Source: Paratinospora sagittata | Lineage: Eukaryota > Streptophyta > Magnoliopsida > Ranunculales > Menispermaceae | Assembly: GCA_035771175.1 (NCBI GenBank) | Contig: CM069597.1 | Location: forward strand, 44,839,212-44,903,211 | Length of the DNA stretch: 64,000 bases | Reading direction: 5' to 3' | In this document: positions 35,750 to 46,065 of the stretch, piece after piece | How positions within the stretch are numbered: the stretch's first letter is position 1 | Layout of the letters: each line of letters starts with the position of its first letter | Position numbers and translations under genes: made by a program | The notes under the pieces: generated by a model | Told to the model about the DNA's origin: nothing | The model's database searches: none | The model's input: the letters and a program-made list of their open reading frames with translations, nothing else

Positions 35750-38296
35750 TCACCCTAAATGGTACTATTGTGTGCTTATATACACAAATTCGTTATTTTC
35801 TCCTAATCTGAGTTTTATAGGTTTATATAAATAACTGCATGATTTTCACCCCCAATTAGGACTTTCATGTGCTTATATACATAAATTCCAAATTTTTAGC
35901 TTAATTGGGCTTTCATGTGCTTGTATAAACGTATTTCTAATTATTACCCTATATAGAACTTTCGTGTACATTATATAAGAAATTTATAATTTTCACCCCA
36001 AGTGGGACTTTTGTGTGCTTATACAAACAAATTCCTAATTTTTACCCAAAATGGTATTATCGTGTACATATGTAAGGAAATTCATAAATTTGACCCAAAA
36101 TTGCACTTTCGTGTGCTAATATACATAAATTCGTAAAATTTTACCCCGAATGAGAGTTTCACGTGCCTATATAAACAAATTCCTAATTTTTAGTCTAAAA
36201 GGGACTTTCGTGTGACTCGTATAAGAAATTCATAATTTTCACCTAAATGGGACTATTGTGTGCTTATATACACAAATTCATAATTTTCACCCAATTGGAG
36301 TTTTATTGTCTATATAAATAACTTCATGATTTTTCCCCCAACTAGGACTTTCATGTGCTTATATACACAAATTCCTAATTTGTAACCTAATTCCGCTTTC
36401 ATGTGCTTGTAGAAACATATTCTTAGTTATTATCTTAAATAAAACTTTCGTGTACTTATACAAGAAATTTATATTTTTTACTCGAAGTTGGACTTTCATG
36501 TACTTATATAAGCAAATTCCTAATTTTTCACTATTGAGTGCATATATAAGGAAATTCATAAATTTGACCCAAAATTAATGCACTTTCATGTGCTTGTATA
36601 CACAAATTCATAAAATTTTACCCCGAATGGTAGTTTCGTTTGCTTATATAAAAAAATTCATAATTTTTAGTCTAAAAGGGACTTTTGTGTGACTCGTATA
36701 AAAAAAATCATAATTTTCACTTTAAATGGGACTATCGTGTGCTTATATACACAAATTTATAATTTTCTCCCAATCAGAGTCTTATGTGTTTATATAAATA
36801 GCTTCATGATTTTCAACCCAACTAGGACTTTGATATGATTATATACACAAATTCCTAATTTTTAGCCAAATTGGGCTTTCTTGTGCTCGTATAAACTTAT
36901 TCCTAATTATCACCCTAAATAAAACTTTTTTGTACTTATATAAGAAATTTATATTTTTGACCTGAAGTGGGACTTTCGTGTGCTTATATAAGCAAATTCC
37001 AAATTTTTACTCAAAATGGGATTTTCGTGTGCTTATTATATACATAAAATTCATAAACTTTTACTCCGAATGGGAGTTTCGTGTCCTTATAAAAACAAAT
37101 TCCTAATTTTTAGCCCAATAGGGACTTTTGTGTGACTTGTATAAGAAATTCATGATTTTTACCCTAAATGGTAATCTCGTGTGCTTTTATATATACACGA
37201 ATTTGTAATTTCCTCCCAATAGAAGTTTTATGGGTTTATATAAATAACTTCATAATTTTCACCCAACTAGGACTTCCATGTGCTTGTACACAAATTCCAA
37301 ATTTTTAGCCTAATTGGGCTTTCATGTGCTTGTCTAAACGTTATCCTAATTATTACCCTAAATAGGACTTTGTGTGCATTATATAAGAAACTTATAATTT
37401 GCATCAAAAGTGGGACTTTCGTGTGTTTATACAAGTAAATTTCTAATATTTACCCAAAATGGTATTATCGTGTACAAATGTAAGGAAATTCATAAATTTG
37501 ACCAAAAATTGCATTTTCGTGTGCTTATTATGTACATAAATTTGCAAAATTTTATCCTGAATGGGAGTTTCATGTGCTTATATAAACAAATTCATAATTT
37601 TTAGCCTAAATGGAATTTTCGTGTGACATATATAAGAAATTCATAATTTTCACCACAAATGGGACTATCGTGTGCTTATGTACACAAATTTGTAATTTTT
37701 TCTCAATCAGAGTCTTGTGTGTTTATATAAATAACTTCGTGATTTTCACCCTAAGTAGGACTTTCGTATGTTTATATACACAAATTCCTAATTTTTAGCC
37801 TAATCGGGCTTTCATGTGCTTGTGTAAACGTAACCCTAAATAAAAGTTTCATGTGTTTATATAAGAAATTTATATTTTTGACTTTTAATAAGACTTTCGT
37901 GTGCTTATATAAGAAAATTTATAATTTTTCTCGAAAATTAGACTATCGTGTACATATATTAAGAAATTCCTAATTTCTACCCAAAAGGGGATATTTGTGT
38001 GATTATATGCATAAATTCCTAAACTTTTATCCTGAATTGGAGTTCCTTGTACTTATATTCCTAATTTAAAGCCTAACGGGAACTTTCGTGTGATTTATAT
38101 AAGAAACTCATAATTTTCACCCACGTGGGACTTAGGTGAGCTTATTTAAAAAAAACTCTTAATTTTCACCATAAATGATACTATCGTGTACTTATATACA
38201 CAAATTCGTAATTTTCTTCCAATCAAAGTTTAATGTGTTTATATAAATAACTTCATGATTTCACCCTAACTAGGACTTTCATGTGCTTATAATCTT

Positions 38297-38510
38297 TTTT
38301 TTTTTTTTTTTTTTTTGAGAAGAAACAATGTTAGTAGTTAGTTGTATAACCGGCTTCATCACCATCCATCACTCTCGAGGAGGTATCAACGTATCAGACT
38401 CATTCCTGACCTATTAATCTCCCTCACCCTAATAACAAGAGTTGAACCTGAAACCTTTGAGTTCCAAAGCCACCTCTTTACCAACTACACCAACTCCATG
38501 TTGGCGTACC
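38297..38510 (-). mobile_element. tRNA-derived SINE, copy 2, at the array edge
   Basis: T-run 38295-38316 then GAGAAGAAACAATG. On the minus strand the head reads TGGAGTTGGTGTAGTTGGTA (A-box region), followed by AGGTTTCAGGTTCAACTC (B-box region). Perfect 9-bp target duplication TATAATCTT at 38288-38296 and 38511-38519. Good match to copies at 18597 and 48366. Confidence 0.88.
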
Positions 38511-38519
38511 TATAATCTT

Positions 38520-38795
38520 AATTACCATGGTATAGTAAGCAAATATTTGACATAGACACACAAGCAAAAAAGCGAGGAAGGCTGGAATAAAACTACAATT
38601 GCAGGAAAAATTTTCTTTTTCTCTTTTTTTTTTTCTTGTTTTTATTTTAAGACAAAAAAGTTGTTAAGGATCAGAACTGAATATACAACTGCACTTAATT
38701 AAAATATATGAAAATAAGAAACATGCTAGCTATTTACAATAGCAAATAGGTATAGGCCAAATGTACACCTTAATAACTGCGGTCAGAGTCAGGCA
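38520..38795. other. Spacer downstream of the At5g39570-like gene
   Basis: AT-rich, no coding sequence. It probably holds the 3' UTR end and polyadenylation site of the minus-strand gene. Confidence 0.4.
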
Positions 38796-39078
38796 ATGAG
38801 ACCTTTAGGTAGAATCAGAATATGCATCGAGCTCATGGAAATCCTATGTACAGGTGACAGTGTAAAGAAGACTGCAAGATCTTGGTGAAGCATGTATTCA
38901 TTCATCGTAATAGGAGTATTTCAGCTGTTGGCACTTCCATGAGACCTTTAGGTAGAATCAGAATATGCATCGAGCTCATGGAAATCCTATGTACAGGTGA
39001 CAGTGTAAAGAAGACTGCAAGATCTTGGTGAAGCATGTATTCATTCATCGTAATAGGAGTATTTCAGCTGTTGGCACT
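38796..39078. repeat. Tandem duplication, 143 bp unit, in the last exon
   Basis: Copies at 38796-38938 and 38939-39078 (about 1.98 copies) appear identical. The upper copy contains the final codons and stop of the minus-strand gene (stop at 39041-39043). The lower copy repeats those codons in what becomes the 3' UTR. Confidence 0.92.
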
Positions 39079-42000
39079 GGAAGTATTCATCATTTCCTCC
39101 ATAGAATTTCTCACCCTGTACATTTGGTTGTTAGAATAGTGTCATTAACTAAATAAAAACCTCAAGAAGTAAACAAGTAAAACAAGAATCCTAATTTGCA
39201 ACTAAATATATAAAAAAGGAAACAAAAATGTGGTGCGCAACACTCATGCTAGGTGCCAGACCCAACAACTACAAAAACCTGGTGGTTGACTCTTCCTCAC
39301 AGTATCAAAGCTTAGTACACACAATGGACAATCAATGTTGTTAGAATTGTGCATCCAAATCAAACTACTTTTGAGGCTTTGCGAATCAATAATTGGAATC
39401 AGGATTGATGAATTGTAATATTCACTATGATTCAGCTAGCGATTTGATTCAATTCACCTCGATCCAGGCCAATTCATAAGTAATGTGATTCGGGAACTTG
39501 ATTCGAACCAAATGGTAGTGAATCGAATTGTAAATCGGATGATTTCACCAATCTGAATTATGATTTTGACTACTATGCATAGAATAGTGTATTTGGATAA
39601 GTTGAATAAAATTGTGTGGATAATCTACAAACTGGAGCTACATCCATAACGTTTAAGCAAATAACAATTTGGTTGGAACTGGTAAAACATTCTTTTTTTC
39701 ATTTCTTTTCTTATGTATTTCCATAAGTTATATACATGCTAAAGGAATAAAATCAAAACAAAATCTTTGCTATTTTCAAACTTCCTAAACTAACGCTAAT
39801 CTATTACGGCTAAACTAACGCTAATTGTCAACAATTATGGCTCACGCCAACACTCTCCCTCAAGTTGATGCATAGAGGTCTCGCATGCCCAACTTGTCAA
39901 GTGAGTTGTAGAGGTCCTTGCTCGATACAGCTTTTGTAAGGATATCCGCCAATTGATCTTCAGATTTCACAAATGGAAACCTAATTGTTTTTGCTTCAAG
40001 ATTTTCCTTGATGAAGTGTCGATCTACCTCCACATGTTTAGTACGATCATGTTGAATGGGATTATGGGAAATTGCAATTGCAGCTTTATTGTCACACAAA
40101 AGATCCATCTCAGAGTTAGGAGCAAACCCAATTTCAGTAAGTAGCTTTCTTAGCCAAAGGAGTTCACAAAGACCTTTAGTCATTCCCCTAAACTCAGCTT
40201 CAGCACTTGACAAAGCTACCACTTTTTGCTTCTTGCTTCTCCAGGTTATAAGATTTCCTTCAACAAATGTAAAATATCCCGAGGTGGACTTTCTATCAGT
40301 GATATTGCCTGCCCAATCTGTATCCGTATATCCATAAACCATCAACTGATTGTTATGTTTTGAGAACATAAGCCCCTTGCCTGGAGATGACTTCAAGTAT
40401 CGAAGTATTCGAATCACTGCTTCCATGTGACTTTTACTTGGATTATGCATAAACTGACTTACAACACTCACAACGTATGCAATATCTGGACGAGTACGAG
40501 AGAGATAAATGAGTTTACCAACTAATCTTTGATATCTACCTTTATCTGTTGGTACTTGGTCTGGGTATTCTCTAAGTTTGTGATTCTGAACAATGGGGGT
40601 GTTTGCAGGTCTACACTCCAACATCTGTACTTCGGTTAGCAAGTCTAATATGTATTTCCGTTTAGAGAGAAATATACCTTAGCAACTTCAATTCCCAAGA
40701 AATACTTGAGTACTCCCAGATTTGACAAAACCAAATAAAACAAATCCCAAAAATCTTCAGATTCTAACGTTAATATATATTTACATCAACTTGGAATCAA
40801 AACAAGCGAATCTATATCAAAGCCAAACATCTCAAAGGAGAACAACAGCCAATAACTAAACAAGATCTCGACCCTGAACAACCTATTGATAAACTAAGGA
40901 AAGGATGTCAAATTCACTGTCAATTTTCTCTCCTTTTCCATTCGCAACCATCAAATATATATCTATTACAAAATACAAAACCTAAAAATCAGGAAACATG
41001 TTATCAGGAAACATGTTCCGTAAAAACATATGTCCAACAATAAACATATCGTAATACCCTCCCTCAAGTTGGAGGGTGAAGATTTTGAACGCCCAACTTG
41101 CAGAGAAGAAATTCAAAGTTCGCTTTCTCCGACGCTTTTGTAAAGATGTCTGTCAATTGAACATGATTAAAAACATATGACGTACAAAACATCTTCTCGG
41201 TCACCGCATCTCGAACAAAATGGCAGTTAGCCGCTATATGTTTTTTTTTTTTTTTTTTTCTTTCGTGAAGAAAAAAAAAACGGATTTTGAGGAATGCACA
41301 ACGCCGACGGACGCGTGCTTCACCAGGCGCGCTTCACCATTCGCACGCTTCACTAATCACGTACGCTTCACTAAGCGCACGCTTCACCGCGCGCACGCTT
41401 CACCAATCACGTACGCTTCATCGTGCGCACGCATCACCGCGAGCACGCTTCACTAATCACGTACGCTTCACCAAGAGTACGCTTCACCGCGCGCACGCAT
41501 CACCGCGATCACGCTTCACTAATTACGTACGCTTCACTAAGCGCACGCTTCACCGCGCGCACGCTTCACCGCAAGCACGCTTCACTAATCACGTACGCTT
41601 CACCAAGCGCACGCTTCACCAAGCGCACGCTTCACCGCGCGCACGCATCACCGCGAGCACGCTTCACCAATCACGTACGCTTATCAAGAGCACGCTTCAC
41701 CGAGCGCACGCATCACTGCACGCGCACGTTTCACCGCGCGCACGCTTCACCTCCTGCACTGTTCACCAAGTGTACGCTACACCACGTGCGTTGTTCACCA
41801 ACCGCACGCCTCACCAGTGCGCACGCTTCACCTCGAGCACACTTCGCAACGCGCACGCATCACTGCGAGCACGCTTCACCACGTGCGTTGTTCACCAACC
41901 GCACGCCTCACCAGTGCGCACGCTTCACCGCGAGCACACTTCACAACGCACACGCATCACTGCGAGTACGCTTCACAACGCGCACGCTTCACCACGCGAG

Positions 42001-44604
42001 CACGCATCACCTCGCGCACGCATCACCGCTCGCATGCTTCACCACGTGCACACATCACCGCGAGCACGTCTCCCCAATCACGCACGTTTCACCACCCGCA
42101 CGCTTCACTTCACCCTCAGCAAAGGCCAAATTGTGATTTTGTGCTGTCCACTGTTCATGACGGCCACTGTTCACGCCGGTCCCTGTTCACGCAGCATACG
42201 CACACGCACCAATCACTTGCACACTACCCAAAGCGCGCACTGCCCAACGCAGCACGCGCACCAATCACGCGCACACTGCCCAACGCAGCACGCGCACCAA
42301 CGTAGGACGCCGGTCGCCGGTCACTATTCACCGAGATCTGAACAATCTCGTCTCTTCTGAAAATCACTGTTCACAATCTTTCCTCCAAAGACTCAAATGC
42401 CAGTGAGATCTAACTTAAAGCCCCCAAATTTCCCACGGTCACCAACCCTTCCTTCAGAATCGCGGTATCGGAGCTGGGGTTTGAGAGATCGGAGTTGTGG
42501 CGGATGGCTACACACACACCGGCCGTCTCGAACTCAGCGTCTCACACATCTCGTTCTCAAACCCCAGCTCGGATCTCGATCTCACATAGGTCGGATCTCG
42601 ACCTCACACAGCTCCGATGACCTCAGCCGGAGAAATTGAAACGCGGCGGCGGTAAGCAAAAGAAGAAGAAGTGGAGTCAAGGAAAGCAGAAGGAGAAGGT
42701 GAACAACATGGTGTTATTTGATCAGGCGTCTTATGACAAGCTATGGAAAGGATCTGACGGCTATGGCACAGGCAGGGAAGTATGAAGCCTTGGAAAATAT
42801 GATGAAATACAAAGATGCATTCAGATTCTCTCAAGAAGAACAAAGAAAAAAAATACCCAGAAGATTTTTTTTTTTTTTTTTTTTTTAACTACTTGTCTGC
42901 AACACTGAAACAGTAAACTGAACTTTGCCAAAGAAGAGTTAGAGATCAAGAGAAGAAGAAGAAAAGGAACAGATCTCAGAAACAAGACTCCTCAGATCAT
43001 CATGCCTTCCATCAACAGCGCAGATCAGATCAGGAGCAGCTTTCGCAGCGGCTCCTCCGATCCGCCACCTCTACCGCTCTGATACCATGTCAAATTCACT
43101 GTCAATTTTCTCTCCTTTTCCATTCACAACCATCAAATATATATCTATTACAAAATACAAAACCTAAAAATCAGGAAACATGTTATCAGGAAACATGTTC
43201 CGTAAAAATATATGTCCAACAATAAACATATCGTAATAAAGGACAAATCAATTACAATGGAAGAATGCAACTTGACTAAACTCAGGAAAAGTTCTTCCGA
43301 ATTGGGTAAGAATGGTGAAGATCAATAAACTGATTGGGAAGATGCGAAGAATCAACAATCAAAGGGGTAAGAAGAAACATAGTTCTAAAGAAGAGTCCAA
43401 CACGTTAAAATAATTGGTTCTAAAGAAACTAAAACAGTAATTCTCAAACTCATTATTTATCTTAATTCCCAATTTGCCTGTGTTTAAGAAATCTGGATTT
43501 TACTACTTTGGCTACCGAGGTTTCAACTATCGAGCTTGATAACATGTCCATTTTTCCCTCTGAAAGTTCTTTAATGTTTGAAAAACAGATGATAGTTGGA
43601 AATGTCTGTGCACGAGTGTATTAGTATGTCAAAACGTATTCATCCTTGCTGAACTGTCTTTTTTCCTAACTGTATATATAGATTATGAAATCAAAGCAAG
43701 AAAAACATGTACGACACAGAAGCAGCAACATAGATTAGATAAGGCATTTGCTACTCACATAATTGGACTCCTCATAAGGTTCTTCATGGTAAGCTTCGCA
43801 GAAGCTCATGTTCTGAGTCAGAGACTCCTCATTGTACTCCAACTGCACAGTGTAAGGCTGTTCTGGGTAATGCTTCTGGTAGCCACAGCTAACAGCCACT
43901 TCCCTTCTTTCACCAATTGCATTCAAACTTCCAAAGAAATATTCAGCAGCCCCCTTCCACCGACTCCCATAGCAATTTTCCTCATCATCATGCTGAACAT
44001 AGCTCTTCTCCTCCTTCCTATACAAGCAAGGGCAGTAATCAAAAAGTACTGCACAAGGACCCAAGTCATCTCTGTTGTACCCAAATTGGGAATTAGAATT
44101 TTGCCAGCCACAAGGATAATAATCATAACCATGCTGTGGCACCTCAACACCAGAATAAGTACCATCACCTTGATCAGATTCAGGCTTCCCATAATCATAG
44201 CCATGGCCACTTGCACAAATTCCATAACCATTTGCAAAGATATCTCCTCCCCAGTAGTCAGAATATGGGTCATTTAACCAATTCCCATTACAATTACTAG
44301 ACCAAGGCTTCTCTTCCTTGTCATCCTTGTAAGGCCCAGCTTGTACTTCAGGACTTTTTCCAGGACTTGTTGCCTGATCAACCATGCCTTTCCCATTTGT
44401 GGGTGTCACAGAACCATTATTAGAGGGTCCATTTAAGGATGGTTGGGAGGATTTGGGTCTGGAAACTGAATGAGGATAACAGATTGCATCAGAAGGAGGA
44501 AGGGGTTTACCGTAAGTTCCAGCAATATCATAACCACCATCATATGGAGTTGGATCATACTCTAGAAATTCAGGCTCATTGAAAGCAGATGCAGAGGAAG
44601 CCAT
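39041..44604 (-). CDS. At5g39570/At3g29075-like acidic, Tyr/Gly-rich protein
   Basis: Two exons: 44604-43759 (282 codons) and 39115-39041 (24 codons plus stop), both phase 0, giving 306 aa. The donor GTGAGT and acceptor TGTACAG are good. The N-terminus has [13 protein letters not shown] (~15-27) and [12 protein letters not shown] (~33-44). This is the signature of a plant-specific family that includes Arabidopsis At5g39570, reported as a phosphatidic-acid-linked regulator of phospholipase D (family knowledge). The rest is low complexity, rich in Tyr, Gly, Asp, Asn and Cys, ending YSYYDE. No signal peptide or membrane segment was seen. The 4.64-kb intron holds two retroelements. Membership rests on the N-terminal motif; biochemical function is not shown by the sequence. 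Confidence 0.85.
39339..39852 (-). repeat. Possible 3' LTR of the decayed copia element
   Basis: Immediately after the RNase H stop the minus strand shows a purine tract (TTGAGGGAGAG) and then TGTTGGCGTGAGCC at 39852, as expected for an LTR start. A TGTTAGAATTG on the plus strand near 39339 could be the other end. No 5' LTR or target duplication confirms it. Confidence 0.4.
39860..40735 (-). pseudogene. Copia Pol remnant: end of RT plus RNase H
   Basis: A 260-codon minus-strand frame (40642-39860) covers the RT thumb/connection ([39 protein letters not shown]) and a nearly complete RNase H ([49 protein letters not shown]). Upstream, [13 protein letters not shown] continues it after a small frame-breaking deletion near 40660. 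Homology stops near 40735, so gag, protease, integrase and most of RT are missing. It is a 5'-truncated, non-functional copy inside the intron of the At5g39570-like gene, in the same orientation as the gene. Confidence 0.9.
41067..41241 (-). pseudogene. Relic of copia RNase H C-terminus inside the non-autonomous element
   Basis: The minus strand reads [13 protein letters not shown], then [10 protein letters not shown], then [12 protein letters not shown] and a stop. These are the last conserved blocks of copia RNase H. They end just before the purine tract, exactly where an autonomous parent would have its pol end. This shows the element descends from a copia ancestor by internal replacement. 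Confidence 0.75.
41300..42112. repeat. GC-rich minisatellite, 16-18 bp units
   Basis: About 800 bp of tandem units of the form CGCTTCACCGCGCGCA, alternating with CGCTTCACTAATCACGTA. Because one 3-bp-compatible unit is 18 bp and others 16 bp, several frames stay open, giving long spurious frames (for example 41287-42360). Composition contrasts sharply with the AT-rich flanks. It lies wholly inside the non-autonomous LTR element. Confidence 0.9.
42645..42743 (+). pseudogene. RPS25: Captured fragment of ribosomal protein eS25 gene
   Basis: 33 codons match the N-terminal half of plant eS25: a [11 protein letters not shown] segment, then GKQKEKVNN, then [12 protein letters not shown]. The family's expected continuation (a helix-turn-helix domain) is absent. 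Right after the L codon the reading changes to unrelated sequence. It is on the opposite strand to the host LTR element. Identification is from memory of Arabidopsis and rice eS25 and is strong over this short span. It is a transduplicated fragment and not a functional ribosomal gene. Confidence 0.85.
42751..42868 (+). other. Second possible captured coding fragment, unidentified
   Basis: Adjoining the eS25 piece, one frame reads [20 protein letters not shown] and then [13 protein letters not shown] before a T-run at about 42866. The helical, charged composition is protein-like and unlike the rest of the element, but I do not recognise the source. Confidence 0.35.
43244..43758 (-). other. 5' part of the intron of the At5g39570-like gene
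   Basis: Ordinary AT-rich intron sequence between the LTR element and the exon 1 donor at 43758. No other feature seen. Confidence 0.6.
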
Positions 44605-44785
44605 TCACCAGCTCAAAACTTCCCAATACACCCTCAAAGTTTTTTATACTTTTTTATGAGAATTTGGGAAATTGAGGGTGGTGCAGTAGCTGTGAAGAAC
44701 TGAAGATGGCATGGATGGGGAAATTGAGCATCAGTTACTGCAAGCTAGTGCCAATTCTTATCCATTCTGCATTTGGCAAAAGGCG

Positions 44786-44793
44786 ACACGTGT
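44786..44793. promoter_or_regulatory. G-box/ABRE palindrome ACACGTGT
   Basis: Located 182 bp upstream of the start codon of the minus-strand At5g39570-like gene. Cores of this type bind bZIP and bHLH factors (established for plants); occupancy here is inferred. Confidence 0.5.
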
Positions 44794-45765
44794 ATAAGAG
44801 GACAAATGTAGTGCAACTTAAGCGGGACAAGCTAGCAAGAAAGTTTTCACTTTTATGTACAATGATGACCTGGAGGAATCAGACTGGATAGTGACATAAC
44901 ACCACCCATATAATCACACGGCAGAGCTACATCCTATACAATATATACATGTACTGCAATTTTTCTACCACAAGTTATTATCATTTATTAATATTACTAA
45001 TAAAGTAAGGCCAGCCATTAATGAAGATAAGTTGCTTGTAGCGAAAGAGTAAAGATGAAGAACAAATGGCACCTCTCAGCTGCCAAGTGTGTAAACAGAA
45101 AACAACGAAGTATGTGCAGGGTAAGGGATCTGGTATAGGTACCCAGAATAGAATAGAATAGAATCGGTTGAAAAATAAAAAGTTACCCTTGAAAGAAGAA
45201 AATAACAACCAATTCAGCTACTTTGGTTTGGTGCATTTCTTCGAACAGGAAGAATTAATTATTTTTTATTAATAATTTGGGTATCTGAGGTAGTTTACGA
45301 ATACCGATTAATTTCTGGGATAAATACTAACCCTAAAATACTTGGGAGAATCAATTCAAAGTTGATTAGCTTTTGGGGAAAGAAGATGATTGGTCACACT
45401 CATAGTCACACGTTGAAGAACCAAAATTTACACACGAAAGTCCCACCTACCCACCCGTTCATAAATAAAATGAAAAAAAGAGAAAGATAATAAGTAACAC
45501 AAAAATAAATTACGTATAATCCACATATTTTTGAAAAAATAATATTCAGGCGCTAGGCATGCCATTTTTTAGTTTAATTAATAAAAATGTTTAATTTCTC
45601 CTTTTAACAGAGCATTAAGCGTGGGCGACGGGGCCGTGGCGTCATATGCGCCGCGCCTATTCCCGCGTGTCACGAACCAACCCACTGCTACGAGTACGAG
45701 TACGAGGCAGTGCGCACCATGTTGTTTAGAATTTTCACACCCACCTAACACGACGAATATGCGCA

Positions 45766-45773
45766 CCACGTGG
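45766..45773. promoter_or_regulatory. G-box palindrome CCACGTGG
   Basis: Perfect palindromic G-box about 290 bp before the fucosyltransferase start codon, in the GC-richer part of the shared upstream region. Confidence 0.5.
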
Positions 45774-46026
45774 AATGAACAGTTACACGCAACACGGCTC
45801 GTGAGGCGCTGGTGGTGGTGATGGTGGGCTGGTGAAGTGGCGAATCACCCGAACCCCATTGGCTCCCACCACATCCGCTTCAATCATTAACAACTACCTT
45901 CCGCAAAAAGTTATTCTCTCCGTTGCCACTGCAGAGAAACAGAAAAAAAAAAAAAAAAAAAACAACACTCAAAACAACACAAACACTGAATTTTTCTAGG
46001 GTTTAAAAAACAAGGAGGGAGAGACG

Positions 46027-46056
46027 ATGCAGCGATCAATGCGGGTGAATCTGTGA
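46027..46056 (+). CDS. Upstream ORF, 9 codons, in the fucosyltransferase 5' UTR
   Basis: ATG at 46027, stop TGA at 46054-46056, encoding nine residues beginning MQRSM. It ends nine bases before the main start at 46066. A second in-frame ATG lies inside it. If the transcript starts upstream of 46027, ribosomes meet this frame first and it could lower main-frame translation. Confidence 0.5.
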   Translation: MQRSMRVNL

Positions 46057-46065
46057 GAGTTTCTG

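Larger units (their letters stand above)
31190..38296. repeat. Satellite-like array: ~49-bp units in a ~487-bp higher-order repeat
   Basis: Units of 45-52 bp read roughly CTAATTTTTACCC, then a GGGACTTTCGTGTGCTT block, then ATATAA and a purine-rich end. Neighbouring units differ, but every tenth is alike. The marker ATAACTTCA-like unit occurs at about 31504, 31983, 33428, 33915, 34364, 34832, 35831, 36318, 36798, 37244, 37731 and 38247. After removing nested insertions the spacings are 479, 487, 487, 449, 468, 484, 487, 480, 446, 487 and 516 bp. That is about 12 copies of a ten-unit higher-order repeat. Open frames inside are by-products of the repetition, and 487 is not a multiple of three. 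No gene is supported. Confidence 0.93.
40906..43238 (-). mobile_element. Non-autonomous LTR retrotransposon with captured host sequence
   Basis: Read on the minus strand. LTRs of 151 bp at 43088-43238 (5') and 40906-41056 (3') differ at two positions by eye. Target duplication AAGGA is perfect (40901-40905 and 43239-43243). The primer-binding site TGGTATCAGAGC (43087-43076) abuts the 5' LTR and a purine tract (GAGGGAGGG, 41065-41057) abuts the 3' LTR. The LTRs start TA and end CA, a non-canonical pair known from some copia elements. The interior codes for no polyprotein. It contains a relic of copia RNase H next to the 3' LTR, a GC-rich minisatellite, and a plus-strand eS25 gene fragment. The element must have depended on a helper. 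Confidence 0.93.
44605..46026. promoter_or_regulatory. Divergent promoter region between the At5g39570-like and fucosyltransferase genes
   Basis: The two start codons are 1461 bp apart and point away from each other. A minus-strand TATAAAAA (44641-44648) lies ~40 bp before the At5g39570-like start. Two palindromic G-boxes are present (44786-44793 and 45766-45773). The right third is GC-richer with pyrimidine-rich sequence and an A-run at about 45943-45961 close to the fucosyltransferase 5' UTR. The short frames inside have no domain. Confidence 0.5.

Noticed and set aside
31398..37798. Several 60-170 codon frames with repeated CLYKQI-like peptides
   Set aside because: They come from ~49-bp repeat units. 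The unit and the 487-bp period are not multiples of three, the frames change from unit to unit, and no start or splice structure is conserved.
31190..38296. CRISPR-like repeat array
   Set aside because: Units are contiguous without unique spacers, are diverged, and lie in a plant nuclear sequence.
41287..42360. A 357-codon plus-strand open frame, with 237- and 162-codon frames overlapping it
   Set aside because: It is the translation of a GC-rich minisatellite inside an LTR element. Several frames are open at once and the peptide is only a repeated Arg/His/Thr/Ser/Ala pattern.
43786..44277. 163-codon plus-strand frame
   Set aside because: Shadow of exon 1 of the minus-strand At5g39570-like gene.
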